This document shows positions 15,959-28,400 of a stretch of DNA of 64,000 nucleotides, piece by piece. Positions within the stretch are counted from its first letter, which is position 1; the number at the start of each line of letters is the position of its first letter. Where the stretch lies: positions 248,001-312,000 of the forward strand of contig NZ_JAIWKS010000001.1 of assembly GCF_021271205.1 (NCBI RefSeq). Direction: 5' to 3'. The notes under the pieces are model-generated. The model had not been told where the DNA came from, searched no databases, and was given only the letters and a program-made list of their open reading frames with translations. This DNA comes from Pseudomonas uvaldensis (lineage in GTDB: Bacteria > Pseudomonadota > Gammaproteobacteria > Pseudomonadales > Pseudomonadaceae). The translations under genes and the position numbers were made by a program.

Positions 15959-17652
15959 AGGCCGGGTCGCTGCTTCCATTGCGGTGGCGGAACAAACCGG
16001 GCTACCCATCCCGGGATTTGCTCGGGCGGCATGGGCCGGGCGATGAAATAGCCCTGGGCCACTTCGCAGCCCAGTCGTAACAACAGTTGCCCATGTTCGA
16101 GGCTATCCAACCCCTCGGCCACCACTTGGCGGCCAAACGCCTGAGCCAGGCCGATTACGGCCCGGGTCAAGGCCAGGTCGTCGCGGTTTTCGAGAATATC
16201 GCGCACGAAGGTCTTATCGATCTTGATGGTCTGAGTGCGCAGGTGCTTGAGGTCATTGAGCGAGCAATGCCCCGTACCGAAGCCCCCCAGTGAAAATCCT
16301 ACGCCCAGGGCCTGACAAGCCTGGAGGCAGGCGCTGACGTGCGCTAGGTTCTCCACCGCGACGGATTCGACGATTTGCAGGTCCAGCAGGCGCGGCGACA
16401 CCGTCGGGTACCGCTCCAAAACCTGCCGCAGCCGCTCGACGAAGTCCGTGCGCTGGAAATGCCGCGCCGAGATATTGATACTCACCGGCCACCCCTGCCC
16501 CGCTTGCAGCCACTGCTGCAACAGGGCCATGACCTGCTCCATGACCCATTCACCGATCTCGACGATCAGGTCGTTTTCTTCCACCAACGGCAGGAAATCG
16601 CGGGGCGGTACGAGACCACGTTGCGGATGTTTCCAGCGCAGCAGCGCTTCGAGCCCCACCACGGTGCCGTTACGCATATTGACCTTGGGCTGGAAATGCA
16701 GCCGCAATTCGTTGCCAGCCAACGCCTGGCGAACCCGTTCGACAGACTGATAAGTGGCTCGCACCTCCTTGTCCCGGGATACATCGAACAAATGGAAACG
16801 ATTGCGGCCACTTTGCTTGGCCACGTACATTGCCTGGTCGGCATGACGCAACAAGGTCTCGGCGTCCTCGTCGTCCCCAGGAAACAACGTGACCCCAATG
16901 CTGGCAAAGACCTTGATGCTTTTGCCATCGATGGCATACGGCGCCGAGACAGCGATCAACACGCGGTTCAGCGCCCCACGCAACTCATCCAGCCCACGCA
17001 CGTGGCGCAACACCAATACGAACTCATCCCCGGCCAGCCGGGCGACCACGTCTTCACCCCGCACGATACTGCGCAGCCGCCTGGCCACCTCCACCAGCAG
17101 CCGATCGCCACTGGCATGGCCGTGCCCATCGTTGACGGCCTTGAAACCGTCCAGGTCGAGCATACAGACCGCCAGCGGAATATCCTCCGCCCGGGAAAAC
17201 GCCAGGGCCTCATCCAGCAAGTCAGACAGGTAAGCACGGTTGGGCAGTCCGGTCAGCACATCGTGCCCGACCCGCCATTGCAGGGCATGCAATTGCCGAC
17301 GCTTTTCGCTGACATCGAAGCGAATCGCCAGATAGCGCTCGATTTGCCCCGTCGCCTCATCCGAGACCGGTACCACCGTCGTATCGACCCAGTGCAACGT
17401 ACCGTCCTTGGCCCGGTTACAGATTTCGCCCTTCCAGACCTGTCCCAGGGCTATGGTGTTCCACATCGCGCCAAAGAATTCGCCTGGGTGATGACCGGAA
17501 TTGAGCAGTCGATGATTGGCCCCCAGCAACTCATCGCGTCGATAGCCGAAGAGCTGACAGAACTGATCGTTGACGTAGGTGATACGCCCGCACAAATCGG
17601 TTTCGGAAAAAACAACGGCTGCATCAACGGCTCTGCGGTACTTCTTATCCAT
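15910..17652 (-). CDS. PAS-GGDEF-EAL protein with degenerate EAL site
   Basis: Predicted cytoplasmic c-di-GMP signalling protein of about 580 residues: a PAS/PAC domain (about 5-125), GGDEF domain (about 130-290) and EAL domain (about 305-560). The active-site motif reads AGDEF rather than GGDEF, a variant seen in active cyclases, and an I-site RGED sits five residues before it. In the EAL domain the EALLRW motif is intact, but the usual DDFGTG reads GGFGTG near residue 455 and the ExTES motif reads QIVES, so metal-binding acids are lost and phosphodiesterase activity is doubtful. No membrane segments. Start uncertain: ATGs at 17664 and 17682 are also possible; 17652 has GGATGA eight bases away. 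Confidence 0.9.
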   Translation of the reverse strand: MDKKYRRAVDAAVVFSETDLCGRITYVNDQFCQLFGYRRDELLGANHRLLNSGHHPGEFFGAMWNTIALGQVWKGEICNRAKDGTLHWVDTTVVPVSDEATGQIERYLAIRFDVSEKRRQLHALQWRVGHDVLTGLPNRAYLSDLLDEALAFSRAEDIPLAVCMLDLDGFKAVNDGHGHASGDRLLVEVARRLRSIVRGEDVVARLAGDEFVLVLRHVRGLDELRGALNRVLIAVSAPYAIDGKSIKVFASIGVTLFPGDDEDAETLLRHADQAMYVAKQSGRNRFHLFDVSRDKEVRATYQSVERVRQALAGNELRLHFQPKVNMRNGTVVGLEALLRWKHPQRGLVPPRDFLPLVEENDLIVEIGEWVMEQVMALLQQWLQAGQGWPVSINISARHFQRTDFVERLRQVLERYPTVSPRLLDLQIVESVAVENLAHVSACLQACQALGVGFSLGGFGTGHCSLNDLKHLRTQTIKIDKTFVRDILENRDDLALTRAVIGLAQAFGRQVVAEGLDSLEHGQLLLRLGCEVAQGYFIARPMPPEQIPGWVARFVPPPQWKQRPGLQGASVSASDSALRPV

Positions 17653-17983
17653 CGAAGCAGTCATCCATGAATCATGGCTCATCTGTCGCGCGCGGTTGCA
17701 GCACCTGCGGAGCGGCGAAAACCCATCCGCATCTGACACCGGGCAATCAGGTGGGGCGCAGGCGGTACAGGCGAGAGGGTCAGGCTTCTACCGTTCGTCG
17801 CCACAATAAACGCAACGCCCATCTTTTCGCACATCCCGGTGTCTGTAACAGGCCATCAAAGCCACGTGCCAAAGCCCGATTCTACGAAACACATCACATT
17901 TTGCAAAGCAAGGTGATGGAACATGCGGTTGCCTAATGCAAAAATCTATCGTTAAGTTCTTGATTCTAAATGGGAATTGAGCG
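17653..17983. promoter_or_regulatory. Divergent promoter region with likely XRE-gene promoter
   Basis: This 331-base stretch holds the promoters of the GGDEF-EAL gene (minus) and of the XRE regulator gene (plus). For the plus strand, TTGCCT (17929-17934) and TTAAGT (17952-17957) are spaced 17 bases and lie just before the XRE start. No gene or repeat is visible in the rest. Confidence 0.5.
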
Positions 17984-18298
17984 ATGCAAATTTCGAGCTT
18001 GGGTGCAGCCATCAGACGCTATCGCAAAGTAGCGGGGCTGACTCAGGCTGAACTGGGTGAAAGGGCCGGGTTTGACCCCAAAACCATCAGCCGTTTCGAA
18101 ACCGGCACCTACACCCCCAGCATCGAAGCCCTGTTCCTGCTTGCCAACGTCCTGGACGTGCAATTGAAGGCCTTCTTCGCCGACATGAACGACGAAGACG
18201 AACAGCGAGCCTACCTGTTTGGCGTCATACACAGAGCCACCTCGAAGGACCTCGGGAAGCTGATTGCCGCGGTTGATCAGGCGTTATCCAAGCCTTGA
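17984..18298 (+). CDS. XRE-family transcription regulator
   Basis: 104-residue protein with an N-terminal Cro/C1-type helix-turn-helix at residues 9-62 (GLTQAELGERAGFDPKTISR). The short C-terminal tail has no recognisable domain, so it is probably a simple DNA-binding repressor. TGAG precedes the ATG. It stands alone at the left of an AT-rich patch and could regulate the broken gene downstream; the target is inferred only from position. Confidence 0.85.
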   Translation: MQISSLGAAIRRYRKVAGLTQAELGERAGFDPKTISRFETGTYTPSIEALFLLANVLDVQLKAFFADMNDEDEQRAYLFGVIHRATSKDLGKLIAAVDQALSKP

Positions 18299-18479
18299 CG
18301 TGAAATATTGACATCGTTTTCTGTCGTAACCTGGACAGTCGCCGTTCGTCCGGCCTGTAAGAGTTAACAGTAGTTACTTCAAACCTGCGCAGGCCAAATG
18401 GAGCGCGAGACAATCTTCTATTACCGAACGCCTATGACTCGAAGATAAAACCTCGCAATCCAACATTCAGGTGATAAAA

Positions 18480-19363
18480 ATGAATAAGCACTCAATAAGC
18501 GCGTCAAACAAAACCCCTTCATCATCGTGGCGCATACTAACGAAATACTGGCGCTATCCCCAAGCCTTTACACCAGAACCAGTTTGACCAACCCTGCCTA
18601 CATGCTTATCGACCAATGGCAGGGTGGCAGCATAGCATTTCAGACAACCACCGAAATACGTCAGAACAAATACGACCTTGAAGTCGCCTACATTTCCGAA
18701 TCAGCAACTTTATTGACCATGACCGGTCCCTCGCTGAAATGTGTCTTCAGGTTGGACAAACACGGAAGTGAAGTAGCTTATACGGCGATGACCCCGAATG
18801 CGCGGGTTGAGCTTGAAGGCTTTTTTTATGACGATATCATAGCCTGCGTTGCTTTGATCATAGGCGAGTCGGAGACTCCTGCTCCAGCCAATAAGAAAAA
18901 ATTCGAACCATCCATGCGTTACATCCATTATCAAACGACGACTGTAGACACTCAAACTGTTTCTGCAACCGGAAAAAAATCCATCGTTATCCCGAACAAT
19001 CAGTATTTTACCTTTACCACCAACAGCAACATGTATTTCTTCAGAGGAGCCCATCAGTCCGGAATGTTCCATCAGATGAATTTTGACACCAACAAACTGA
19101 TCAAGGTGGATAGGCGTATCTTAGGCGCCTTAGCTTCCTCTGGTGGCAGTTATGCTCTTACCAACGACATGCAAAATCTTTATCCCGAGGGCATATCGAC
19201 ATTTCTTATCGAGGATGGCTTCCTGGAAAATTTTGCGATGATCCAGTTTAATCATGAAAAAAACAGCAGAAGCGTTGAAATAACCATAACAGCACATAAT
19301 TGCCGGGCATGCGATATCAGACAATTCAGTTCTGGCACCCCCAATATATGCTTCGGGATATGA
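18480..19363 (+). pseudogene. AT-rich unknown gene, apparently frameshifted near its 5' end
   Basis: The long frame covers 18488-19363 and encodes about 280 residues ending CFGI, but upstream of the GTG at 18527 it has no usable start. An ideal start exists in another frame: AGGTGA five bases before the ATG at 18480. Adding one A or C in the AAAACCCC run at 18510-18517 joins the two and yields MNKHSISASNKNPFIIVAHTN, a natural N-terminus. So a base has been lost, by mutation, phase variation or sequencing error. The protein is beta-rich with no signal peptide or membrane segment; two cysteines lie near the end (NCRAC). I recognise no family. Base composition is far more AT-rich than the neighbours, suggesting transfer. 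Confidence 0.7.
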
Positions 19364-19485
19364 CAACAGCCCTGAAATGTTTCGAAATCAAGATTTGAGA
19401 AATGAGACAGAGGCAGTCAACCCATCGACAACATCATGGTATGACTGCCCTATCTTGAGCGACCAGCCGCCTGACAAGACACGAC

Positions 19486-20136
19486 TCAGCGGCCACCTTT
19501 TACTCGATCCACCGCGACCACCACCAAAGACACCACCACAAACCCCAGCAGCATCATCGCCGCATTGCCAATCGACTGTGCATACCCCAACCGATCCACT
19601 TCGATGAATGGATAGGGATAGGCGCCAACGAAGCTTCCGCGAATCAGGACATAGCTGAAATAGGCCAGCGGATACAGCAACCACGGCCAGATATTGCTCC
19701 AGTGCAGCCCCTTGGGTACGCAGAACCACCAATAAACCACGAACACCACCGGCATCACGTCGTGCAGCAGCTCGTCGGCAAGCCATTGCCAGCCCTGGGG
19801 ATCCCACACGTTACGCAGCAGCAGGTTGTACGCGATCGAAACCAACACGATGGCGGCCGCGACGCCGCCCTGTGTCGAAGGCAGCAGAAAAAAACGCCGC
19901 AGCGTCGAATCCCCCGTGGTCGCGGCACAGGTCAACACCACCGCCACCAGGATATTGGTGAGTATCGTGAAATAACTGAAGAAGATGTCCAGGCCACCCA
20001 GCAGGCTTTTATCGCCCTGCCATCGCGACATCAGGATCAGGCAGAGTTGAAGGAACAGGGCAAACCATGCCAGCACTGCTGCCAGCATCACAGCCGCACT
20101 ACCCCGCCTTTGCGTTAACACCAAGTCGTCGCTCAT
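19486..20136 (-). CDS. Pr6Pr family membrane protein
   Basis: 216-residue integral membrane protein with about six hydrophobic segments and the loop motifs YFTILTNILVA, LLRNVWDPQGWQWLADELLHD and YPLAYFSYVLIRG that mark the Pr6Pr (FAR-17a/AIG1-like) family. The function of bacterial members is not known to me; eukaryotic relatives include lipid hydrolases. GGAGGG lies before the start; a GTG one codon upstream (20139) is equally spaced. It stands alone between the AT-rich patch and the 4.5S RNA gene. Confidence 0.85.
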   Translation of the reverse strand: MSDDLVLTQRRGSAAVMLAAVLAWFALFLQLCLILMSRWQGDKSLLGGLDIFFSYFTILTNILVAVVLTCAATTGDSTLRRFFLLPSTQGGVAAAIVLVSIAYNLLLRNVWDPQGWQWLADELLHDVMPVVFVVYWWFCVPKGLHWSNIWPWLLYPLAYFSYVLIRGSFVGAYPYPFIEVDRLGYAQSIGNAAMMLLGFVVVSLVVVAVDRVKGGR

Positions 20137-20333
20137 CACGTTGCCCTCCGGCTACGTGGCAGCTGCGACTGCGAAGTCCCGAAGGAGGGGCATTCATGAC
20201 AGGCTGCCGGTTGAGCGAGACCGTAGGAAAGGGTGGCAGTGGATTCTACTGTCAGTTATGACAGTTCCGACCGATGGTCATGGCTCGGACAGCACGATAC
20301 ATCGAGCGAGGCTCGATCAAAAAAGGAAGATAT

Positions 20334-20371
20334 AAAGAAAAAAAGCCTCGCGAATGCAGGCTTGGACGTTC
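20334..20371 (-). terminator. Terminator of the 4.5S RNA gene
   Basis: On the minus strand, AAGCC and GGCTT enclose an 11-base loop and are followed by TTTTTTTCTTT. It lies just downstream of the SRP RNA. Confidence 0.7.
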
Positions 20372-20387
20372 TTTGGCGCTATGGAGG

Positions 20388-20493
20388 CAACCCCACCAGC
20401 CACACCCCGGCACACAATGTTCCCGCTGTGGCTGCTTCCTTCCGGATCTGACCAGGTTCACGGGTAATCGTTGCGGGGGGACCGATGGGGTCA
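20388..20493 (-). ncRNA. ffs: 4.5S RNA (bacterial signal recognition particle RNA)
   Basis: The minus strand contains the universal SRP core GGTCAGATCCGGAAGGAAGC followed by AGCC, flanked by complementary ends (ACCCCATCGG with CTGGTGGGGT) and the internal CCCGCAACG and GTGTGCCGGGG segments of the E. coli 4.5S hairpin. It binds Ffh to target membrane proteins. The ends are placed from the pairing and may be off by a few bases. Confidence 0.95.
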
Positions 20494-20607
20494 CCATAAC
20501 GATGCCCGCCTGACGGCGAGCCGCGCCATTGTACCTATCTGACGGGAAGTTACAACCGTTCGGGACGGATTAAAAAAGCGAAGGTGTTCAAGTACTTGCC
20601 ATGGAAG

Positions 20608-21768
20608 CTACAACAGCACCTCATCCGCCCGCCCGCCCTCTTCCTGGATCACCAGATGGATGAAATGCAGTTTAGTGATGACGGTCGACGGGAGAACGAA
20701 CGGGTAGAAGTCCGGTTGACCCATGCTACGCGACAGTTCGTTGAGCATGCCGGCCAGTTCGATCCAGGCATTGACGAATGAGAGGAAGGCCGTGCCTTCG
20801 GTGTGTTCGGGGTCGAAGAGGGTTTCGGGCGGGAACGGTTGGTAGTCGAAATCCAGTTCCCGGGCGCTCATGCCAAAACCCAGGGCGGTGTCCACCGCGT
20901 CCACCATGTGCAGGTAGTGGGCCCAGGTTTCGGCCCAGTCTTCCCAGGGATGCATGGTGGCGTAGGCGCTGACGTAATGGGTTTGCCAACCCTGCGGCGC
21001 CCCTTGTTGGTAATGTCGTTCCAGGGCGTCGGAATAACTGGCGCGCTCGTCGCCGAACAGCCCGCGAAACGCCTCGATCCAGTGGCTGTTGGCGATCAGC
21101 CGATCCCAGTAATAATGCCCCACTTCGTGACGAAAATGCCCCAGCAGGGTGCGATACGGCTCGCGCATTTGCTGGCGGACATGTTCGCGGTGGGCGTCAT
21201 CGGCTTCCTTGATGTCGAGGGTGATCAAGCCGCTGGCATGGCCGGTGGTTGGCGGCGTGCCGTCGGGGTCGACGCCGATGAAATCGAAAGCCAGCCCGAT
21301 GTTTTCATCGACGGTTTTAGGGACAACCGGCAAACCAAGGGTAATCAGCTGCGCCACCAGACGGCGCTTGGCGGTTTCGACCTTGCGCCAGCGTTCGGGA
21401 TTTTCCGGAATCGACAGATCGGGGATGGTGCGGTTCAGGCTGCAGGCGATGCACAGGGTGTCGTGGTCATTGGCCGGCAACAGCCAGTTACAGGCTGCCG
21501 GCGTGTCGAGGTTGGCACAGCGCCGGAACAGCCCGGCCTCTGGATCGGCGTCCAACGTCCAGGTGCCCGGTTGCTCGCCGGGCTGCAGGGACGAGAGTCG
21601 GCTCTGCTCCGGCTGATACCCCAACGCCGCCAGGCAGGCCAGGCACTGGCTGTTGCGAAAGAACAAGGATTGGCCGCAGCGACACGGCCAGACCTTGCTG
21701 TTGCGCGAACGGTCGCCCACGAACGGCGCGGCGATGCGTGAACTCAGCTGTTCGAAGAAGCGGAACAT
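20608..21768 (-). CDS. Putative zinc-binding metallopeptidase
   Basis: 386-residue cytoplasmic protein of the bacterial putative zinc metallopeptidase family (often labelled DUF2248 or Peptidase_Mx). The N-terminus carries a Cys-rich zinc-ribbon-like part (CRCGQ, CLAC, later CIAC). The catalytic HExxH is RHEVGHYYWD near residues 214-223, with the downstream acidic ERASYSDALERHY and WAETWAHY as likely further ligands. GGAGAG precedes the ATG. Its substrate is unknown. It stands alone between ffs and ligA. Confidence 0.85.
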   Translation of the reverse strand: MFRFFEQLSSRIAAPFVGDRSRNSKVWPCRCGQSLFFRNSQCLACLAALGYQPEQSRLSSLQPGEQPGTWTLDADPEAGLFRRCANLDTPAACNWLLPANDHDTLCIACSLNRTIPDLSIPENPERWRKVETAKRRLVAQLITLGLPVVPKTVDENIGLAFDFIGVDPDGTPPTTGHASGLITLDIKEADDAHREHVRQQMREPYRTLLGHFRHEVGHYYWDRLIANSHWIEAFRGLFGDERASYSDALERHYQQGAPQGWQTHYVSAYATMHPWEDWAETWAHYLHMVDAVDTALGFGMSARELDFDYQPFPPETLFDPEHTEGTAFLSFVNAWIELAGMLNELSRSMGQPDFYPFVLPSTVITKLHFIHLVIQEEGGRADEVLL

Positions 21769-21878
21769 GGCGATCTCTCCCTGGAGCCTGCAAGACTAGA
21801 TCATTGCCTGCTCCTGATCGTTCCCACACGCTGCTTCATCTGCGCTGGAACCGTGGCAAGGGAAGCCTCATACATTGC

Positions 21879-24251
<2,373 letters not shown>

Positions 24252-24283
24252 TCATAAAACAAAAGAGCAGCCGAAGCTGCTCT
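24252..24283 (-). terminator. UUCG-loop terminator just upstream of ligA
   Basis: On the minus strand, AGAGCAGC and GCTGCTCT pair perfectly around a TTCG tetraloop and are followed by TTTGTTTT. It would stop transcripts from zipA about ten bases before the ligA ATG. Confidence 0.75.
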
Positions 24284-24334
24284 GTTTTCAATCATGGCGG
24301 GGCGCTTCGCACTGGAGCGCCAGCCCGGCCCAGC

Positions 24335-24356
24335 GGGAGCAAGCTCCCTCGCCACA
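24335..24356. repeat. REP-like sequence of a second family
   Basis: GGGAGCAAGCTCCCTCGCCA matches the known TGTGGCGAGGGAGCTTGCTCCC type of P. fluorescens repeat. A related single copy lies at 46511. Confidence 0.65.
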
Positions 24357-24384
24357 AAAAGCTCTCATCCCGCGAGAGCTTTTT
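24355..24384. terminator. Bidirectional terminator after zipA
   Basis: AAAAAGCTCTC and GAGAGCTTTTT form a stem with A and T runs on both sides. It begins seven bases after the zipA stop, and would work for minus-strand transcripts from zipA. Confidence 0.75.
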
Positions 24385-24390
24385 CATCTG

Positions 24391-25233
24391 TCAGCGCTTC
24401 TGCGTCAGCGCCCGGCGTTCGAATTCGACGATGCGCTGGCGGTAATGTTCGATGGTCTGGGCCGTCAGCACGCTGCGCTGGTCGTCCTTCAGCTCGCCGT
24501 TGAGCTCCTGGGACAGCTTGCGCGCCGCCGCGACCATGACGTCGAAAGCCTGCTTGGGATGCCGCGGGCCAGGCAGTCCGAGGAAGAAGCTCACCGCCGG
24601 GGTGCTGAAGTGGTCGATGTCGTCCAGGTCGAACACGCCAGGCTTGACGGCGTTGGCCATGGAGAACAACACCTCGCCGTTGCCGGCCATGCTTTCGTGG
24701 CGGTGGAAGATGTCCATCTCGCCGAAACGCAGGCCGCTTTCCAGGATGTTCTGCAACAACGCCGGGCCCTTGAAGCCGCCCGGATCGCGGCAGATGACAC
24801 TGATGACCAATACTTCTTCGGCCTGAGCCTGTTCCTTGTCGCTGCTGGAGGCCTTGCCCTCGTCCGGGAAGTCATCGCGGCTGCTGAAGCTCGGCCCGCC
24901 GTCCAGATCCAGGTTCAGGTTCAGGTCGCCCTGGGACGGCTCGCTGTTGCGCTTGCCACGCTTGGAACCCGACTCCCGAGGCTCACGCACCGGCGCACTC
25001 ACCGAAGGCAGGTCGTGCTCATCCAACTGCGGCTCCTTGTGGGTGTCCAGCACCCGGGGCGGGCCCAGCAGTTCGGCATTGTCATCTTCATCCGGCAGGT
25101 TCGACAGGCTGTGGTCAAGGCGAAACTTGAGCTTGCCCTTGCCGCCGCGCATGCGACGCCAGCCGTCGAAAAGAATACCGGCAATGACAATGATGCCGAT
25201 GACGATCAGCCACTCGCGCAGACCGATTTCCAT
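24391..25233 (-). CDS. zipA: Cell division protein ZipA
   Basis: Membrane anchor for FtsZ at the septum. 280 residues: an N-terminal membrane segment (residues 5-22, [18 protein letters not shown]), a charged and low-complexity linker with an LNLNLDLD run to about 135, and the C-terminal FtsZ-binding domain (about 140-275; [23 protein letters not shown]). N-terminus out, linker and C-domain in the cytoplasm. Follows smc on the same strand with a 206-base gap. Confidence 0.94.
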   Translation of the reverse strand: MEIGLREWLIVIGIIVIAGILFDGWRRMRGGKGKLKFRLDHSLSNLPDEDDNAELLGPPRVLDTHKEPQLDEHDLPSVSAPVREPRESGSKRGKRNSEPSQGDLNLNLDLDGGPSFSSRDDFPDEGKASSSDKEQAQAEEVLVISVICRDPGGFKGPALLQNILESGLRFGEMDIFHRHESMAGNGEVLFSMANAVKPGVFDLDDIDHFSTPAVSFFLGLPGPRHPKQAFDVMVAAARKLSQELNGELKDDQRSVLTAQTIEHYRQRIVEFERRALTQKR

Positions 25234-25377
25234 GTAATCCCGTGCCTCTATAAAAATGCTGAAAAATAAGGGGCTTAGCTATTTGCAAACCGCTTTAAAA
25301 CGTGGCGCCAACTCTATGTTCTGAATGGCGTTTTGCCCACGAACAGAAAAAAATTGCTCTTAAACTAGCATGACCAA

Positions 25378-25412
25378 CAGCCACAAGCTACAAGCGGCAA
25401 GTCACAAGCTCA
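25378..25412. repeat. Degenerate short tandem repeat (GCTTG units about 8 bases apart)
   Basis: On the minus strand the smc-zipA gap contains AGCTTGTGACTTGCCGCTTG followed by TAGCTTGTGGCT, four GCTTG-like units with 8-base spacing. It is separate from the REPINs. Confidence 0.55.
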
Positions 25413-25439
25413 AAACCACCCTGCTTGCCGCCGCTCGCG

Positions 25440-28400
25440 CTAGGCGTCCACCATCGCCATGGCCTCCTCGACATCCACCGCCACCAGCCGCGAACAGCCC
25501 GGTTCGTGCATCGTCACCCCCATCAACTGATCGGCCATCTCCATGGCGATCTTGTTGTGGGTGATATAGATGAACTGCACCGTTTCGGACATTTCCTTTA
25601 CCAGCCGTGCGTAACGGCCTACGTTGGCGTCATCCAGCGGTGCATCGACCTCGTCGAGCATGCAGAACGGCGCCGGATTCAGTTTGAAGATGGCGAACAC
25701 CAGAGCCAACGCCGTCAGCGCCTTTTCACCGCCGGAGAGCAAATGAATGGTGCTGTTCTTCTTCCCTGGAGGACGCGCCATGATGGTCACCCCAGTATCG
25801 AGTAGATCTTCGCCCGTCAGTTCCAAGTAAGCGCTGCCGCCACCGAAAACTTTCGGGAAAAGCGCCTGCAAACCGCCGTTGATCTGATCAAAGGTATCCT
25901 TGAAGCGATTGCGGGTTTCCTTGTCGATCTTGCGGATGACGTTTTCCAGGGTTTCCAGCGCTTCCACCAGGTCGGCGTCCTGGGCGTCGAGATAACGCTT
26001 GCGCTCGGACTGCTGCTCATATTCGTCGATGGCCGCCAGGTTGATCGCCCCCAGGCGCTGGATACGTGCAGCGATGCGCTCCAGTTCTTCTTCGGCCTCT
26101 TTCTCGTTGGCACCGGCCACCAGGGTGGCGAGCACGCCATCGAGGTCGTAGCCGTCTTCCAGCAACTGATCCTGCAAGGCTTTGCGGCGCACCGTCAGGG
26201 CCTGCCATTCCAGGCGCTGCTGCTCCATCTGGCTGCGGATCAGCTGGGATTGCTGCTCGGCCTGGCTGCGGCGCTTCTCGGCGTCGCGCAGTTCACGGTC
26301 GGCGTCTTCCATGGCGATCTGCGCGGTCTTGAGTTCTTCGTCGACACTCATGCGCTTGTCGAGCAGTTCTTCGAGCTTGAGGCGCAACTCTTCCAGCGGC
26401 GCCTCGCCCTCCTCCAGGTTCAGGCTCAGCTGTTCGCGCTTTTCGGTCAGGCGCTCGGATTGCATCTCCAGGCGCTCCAGGGCCTGGCGCGTGGAATCGT
26501 ACTGCGCCTTCAGCGAGCCAAGGCGCACCGCCAACTGATGGGCATGGTCCTTGTGCTGACGGGCTTCCTGGCGCACTCGGTCGAGGCGCTCGCGCAAACT
26601 GTCACGCTGGGCCAGCAACAGCTCACGCTGTTCGGTATCCACCGCCATGGCATCGAGAGCCTCTTGCAATTGCAGGCGCGCTTCGCCGATCTGCTCGTGC
26701 TCCAGTGCCCGTTGCTCGCCCAGCTCGGCGATTTCCTCTTCCAGGCGAGCGCGACGCAGGGTCAGTTGTTCGACCTTGGCCTTGCCGGCCGATAACTGGG
26801 CCTTGAGCTCACCCTGCTGACGCGCTTCGTCCTGCAACAATCGACGCAGATGTTCGCGGCCGTTCTCCTGCTGACGCTGCTGCGCCCGCAGGTTTTGCAA
26901 TTCGGTTTCCAGGGCTTCAACGCTGGCCTCGCGCTCCTCGCGTTCGGCACCCAGGCGCTGAATTTCCTGTCCCCGGGCAAGCATGCCGCTCTCGGCTTCG
27001 CTGGCCCTGCGCACCCGCAGGAAATGCCGGCCGACCCAATACCCATCGCGGCTGATCAGGCTCTCGCCGGCTGCCAGTTGCCCGCGCAAGGCCAAGGCCT
27101 GTTCGAGGCTGTCCACCGGCTTGACCTGTCCCAGCCACGGCGACAGATCCACCTGGGCCTCGACTTTATCCAACAGGCTACCCGGAATCCGCACGCCGTC
27201 GCCGGCCGGGCTGAGCAGGCGCAGATCGCCCTGGGTAAAGCCCGACAGGTCGATGCCACCGAAATTGTCTACCAGCACCGCTTGCAGATCGGCACCCAGC
27301 ACGGTTTCCACCGCCAGTTCCCAGCCGGCATCGACCTTCAGGCCCTCGGCCAGGCGCGGCCGCTCGGCCAGATGCTGGTCGCGCAGCCATTGCGCGGTGC
27401 CGGTACCCGGGTCGAGCGCGGCTTGCTGCAAGGCTTCCAGGGAGGCAAGACGACCGTTGAGCCGTTGCAACTCACCCTGAGCCTGCTGCTGGTTCTGCAA
27501 TGCCTGCTGCAAGGCCTGACGCAGCTGTTCCAGGCGTTCGACCTGAGCATCTTCGCTGGCCTGCAAGTCTTCGAGGGTGGCCTCGCTGGCGGCCAGTTGT
27601 TCGCTCAAGTCCTGGATTGCCGCGTCTTCCGGGTCCGCCGCGAGCAGCGCCCGCTCTTCGGCCAGGCGTCGCTGACGTTCGGCCAGGCGTTCCATGCTGG
27701 TGTCCAACTGCTGGATACGCGACTGCTGGACCTCGGCCTGACGGCGCGGCTCGGCGGACGTCAGGTTGAAACGGTCCCATTGCTCCTGCCAGCCGTGCAT
27801 GGACAGCTCGGCCTCTTCAAGGGCCGCGGCGGCCTCTTCGGCGGCGGCGCTGGTGATCTCCTGCTCCGGCGTCAGCCTGTCCAGTTCTTCGCCAAGGGTC
27901 AGCAGCAAGGTCCGGTCGTGACCCAAGTGGGATTCGGTTTCCAGGCGCGCTCGCTCGGCTTCCTTCAAATCATCCTGCAATTGGCGCAGCCGTTGCTGGC
28001 CGTGCTGGATGCTCTGTTCGACCCGGGCGATGTCGCCACCGACCGAATAGAAGCGTCCCTGCACCAGGTTGAAGCGCTCGGACAGTTCATGATGGCCGTC
28101 GCGCAAACGTTCGATGGCGGCATCGGCGTTGCGCTGTTCGGCCACCAGGGCTTCGAAACTGACTTCCTGGTTGCCGATGATCGCCTCGCGCTGGCCGACC
28201 TGCTCGTTCAACGCTTGCCAGCGCAGGGCCGAGAGCTGGGCCTTGAGCTGGCGCTCTTCGCCCTTGTATTCCTGGTATTTTCGTGCGGCTTCGGACTGGC
28301 GGTGCAGGCGTTCGAGCTGGCGGTCGAGTTCTTCACGCAGGTCGGTGAGGCGAGCGAGGTTTTCCTGGGTGCGACGGATGCGGTTCTCGGTTTCCCGGCG

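Noticed and set aside
18527..19363. GTG at 18527 as a true start of the AT-rich gene
   Set aside because: No Shine-Dalgarno precedes it, and the codons before it (NPFIIV) read like a natural beta-strand continuing upstream; the frameshift model explains both.
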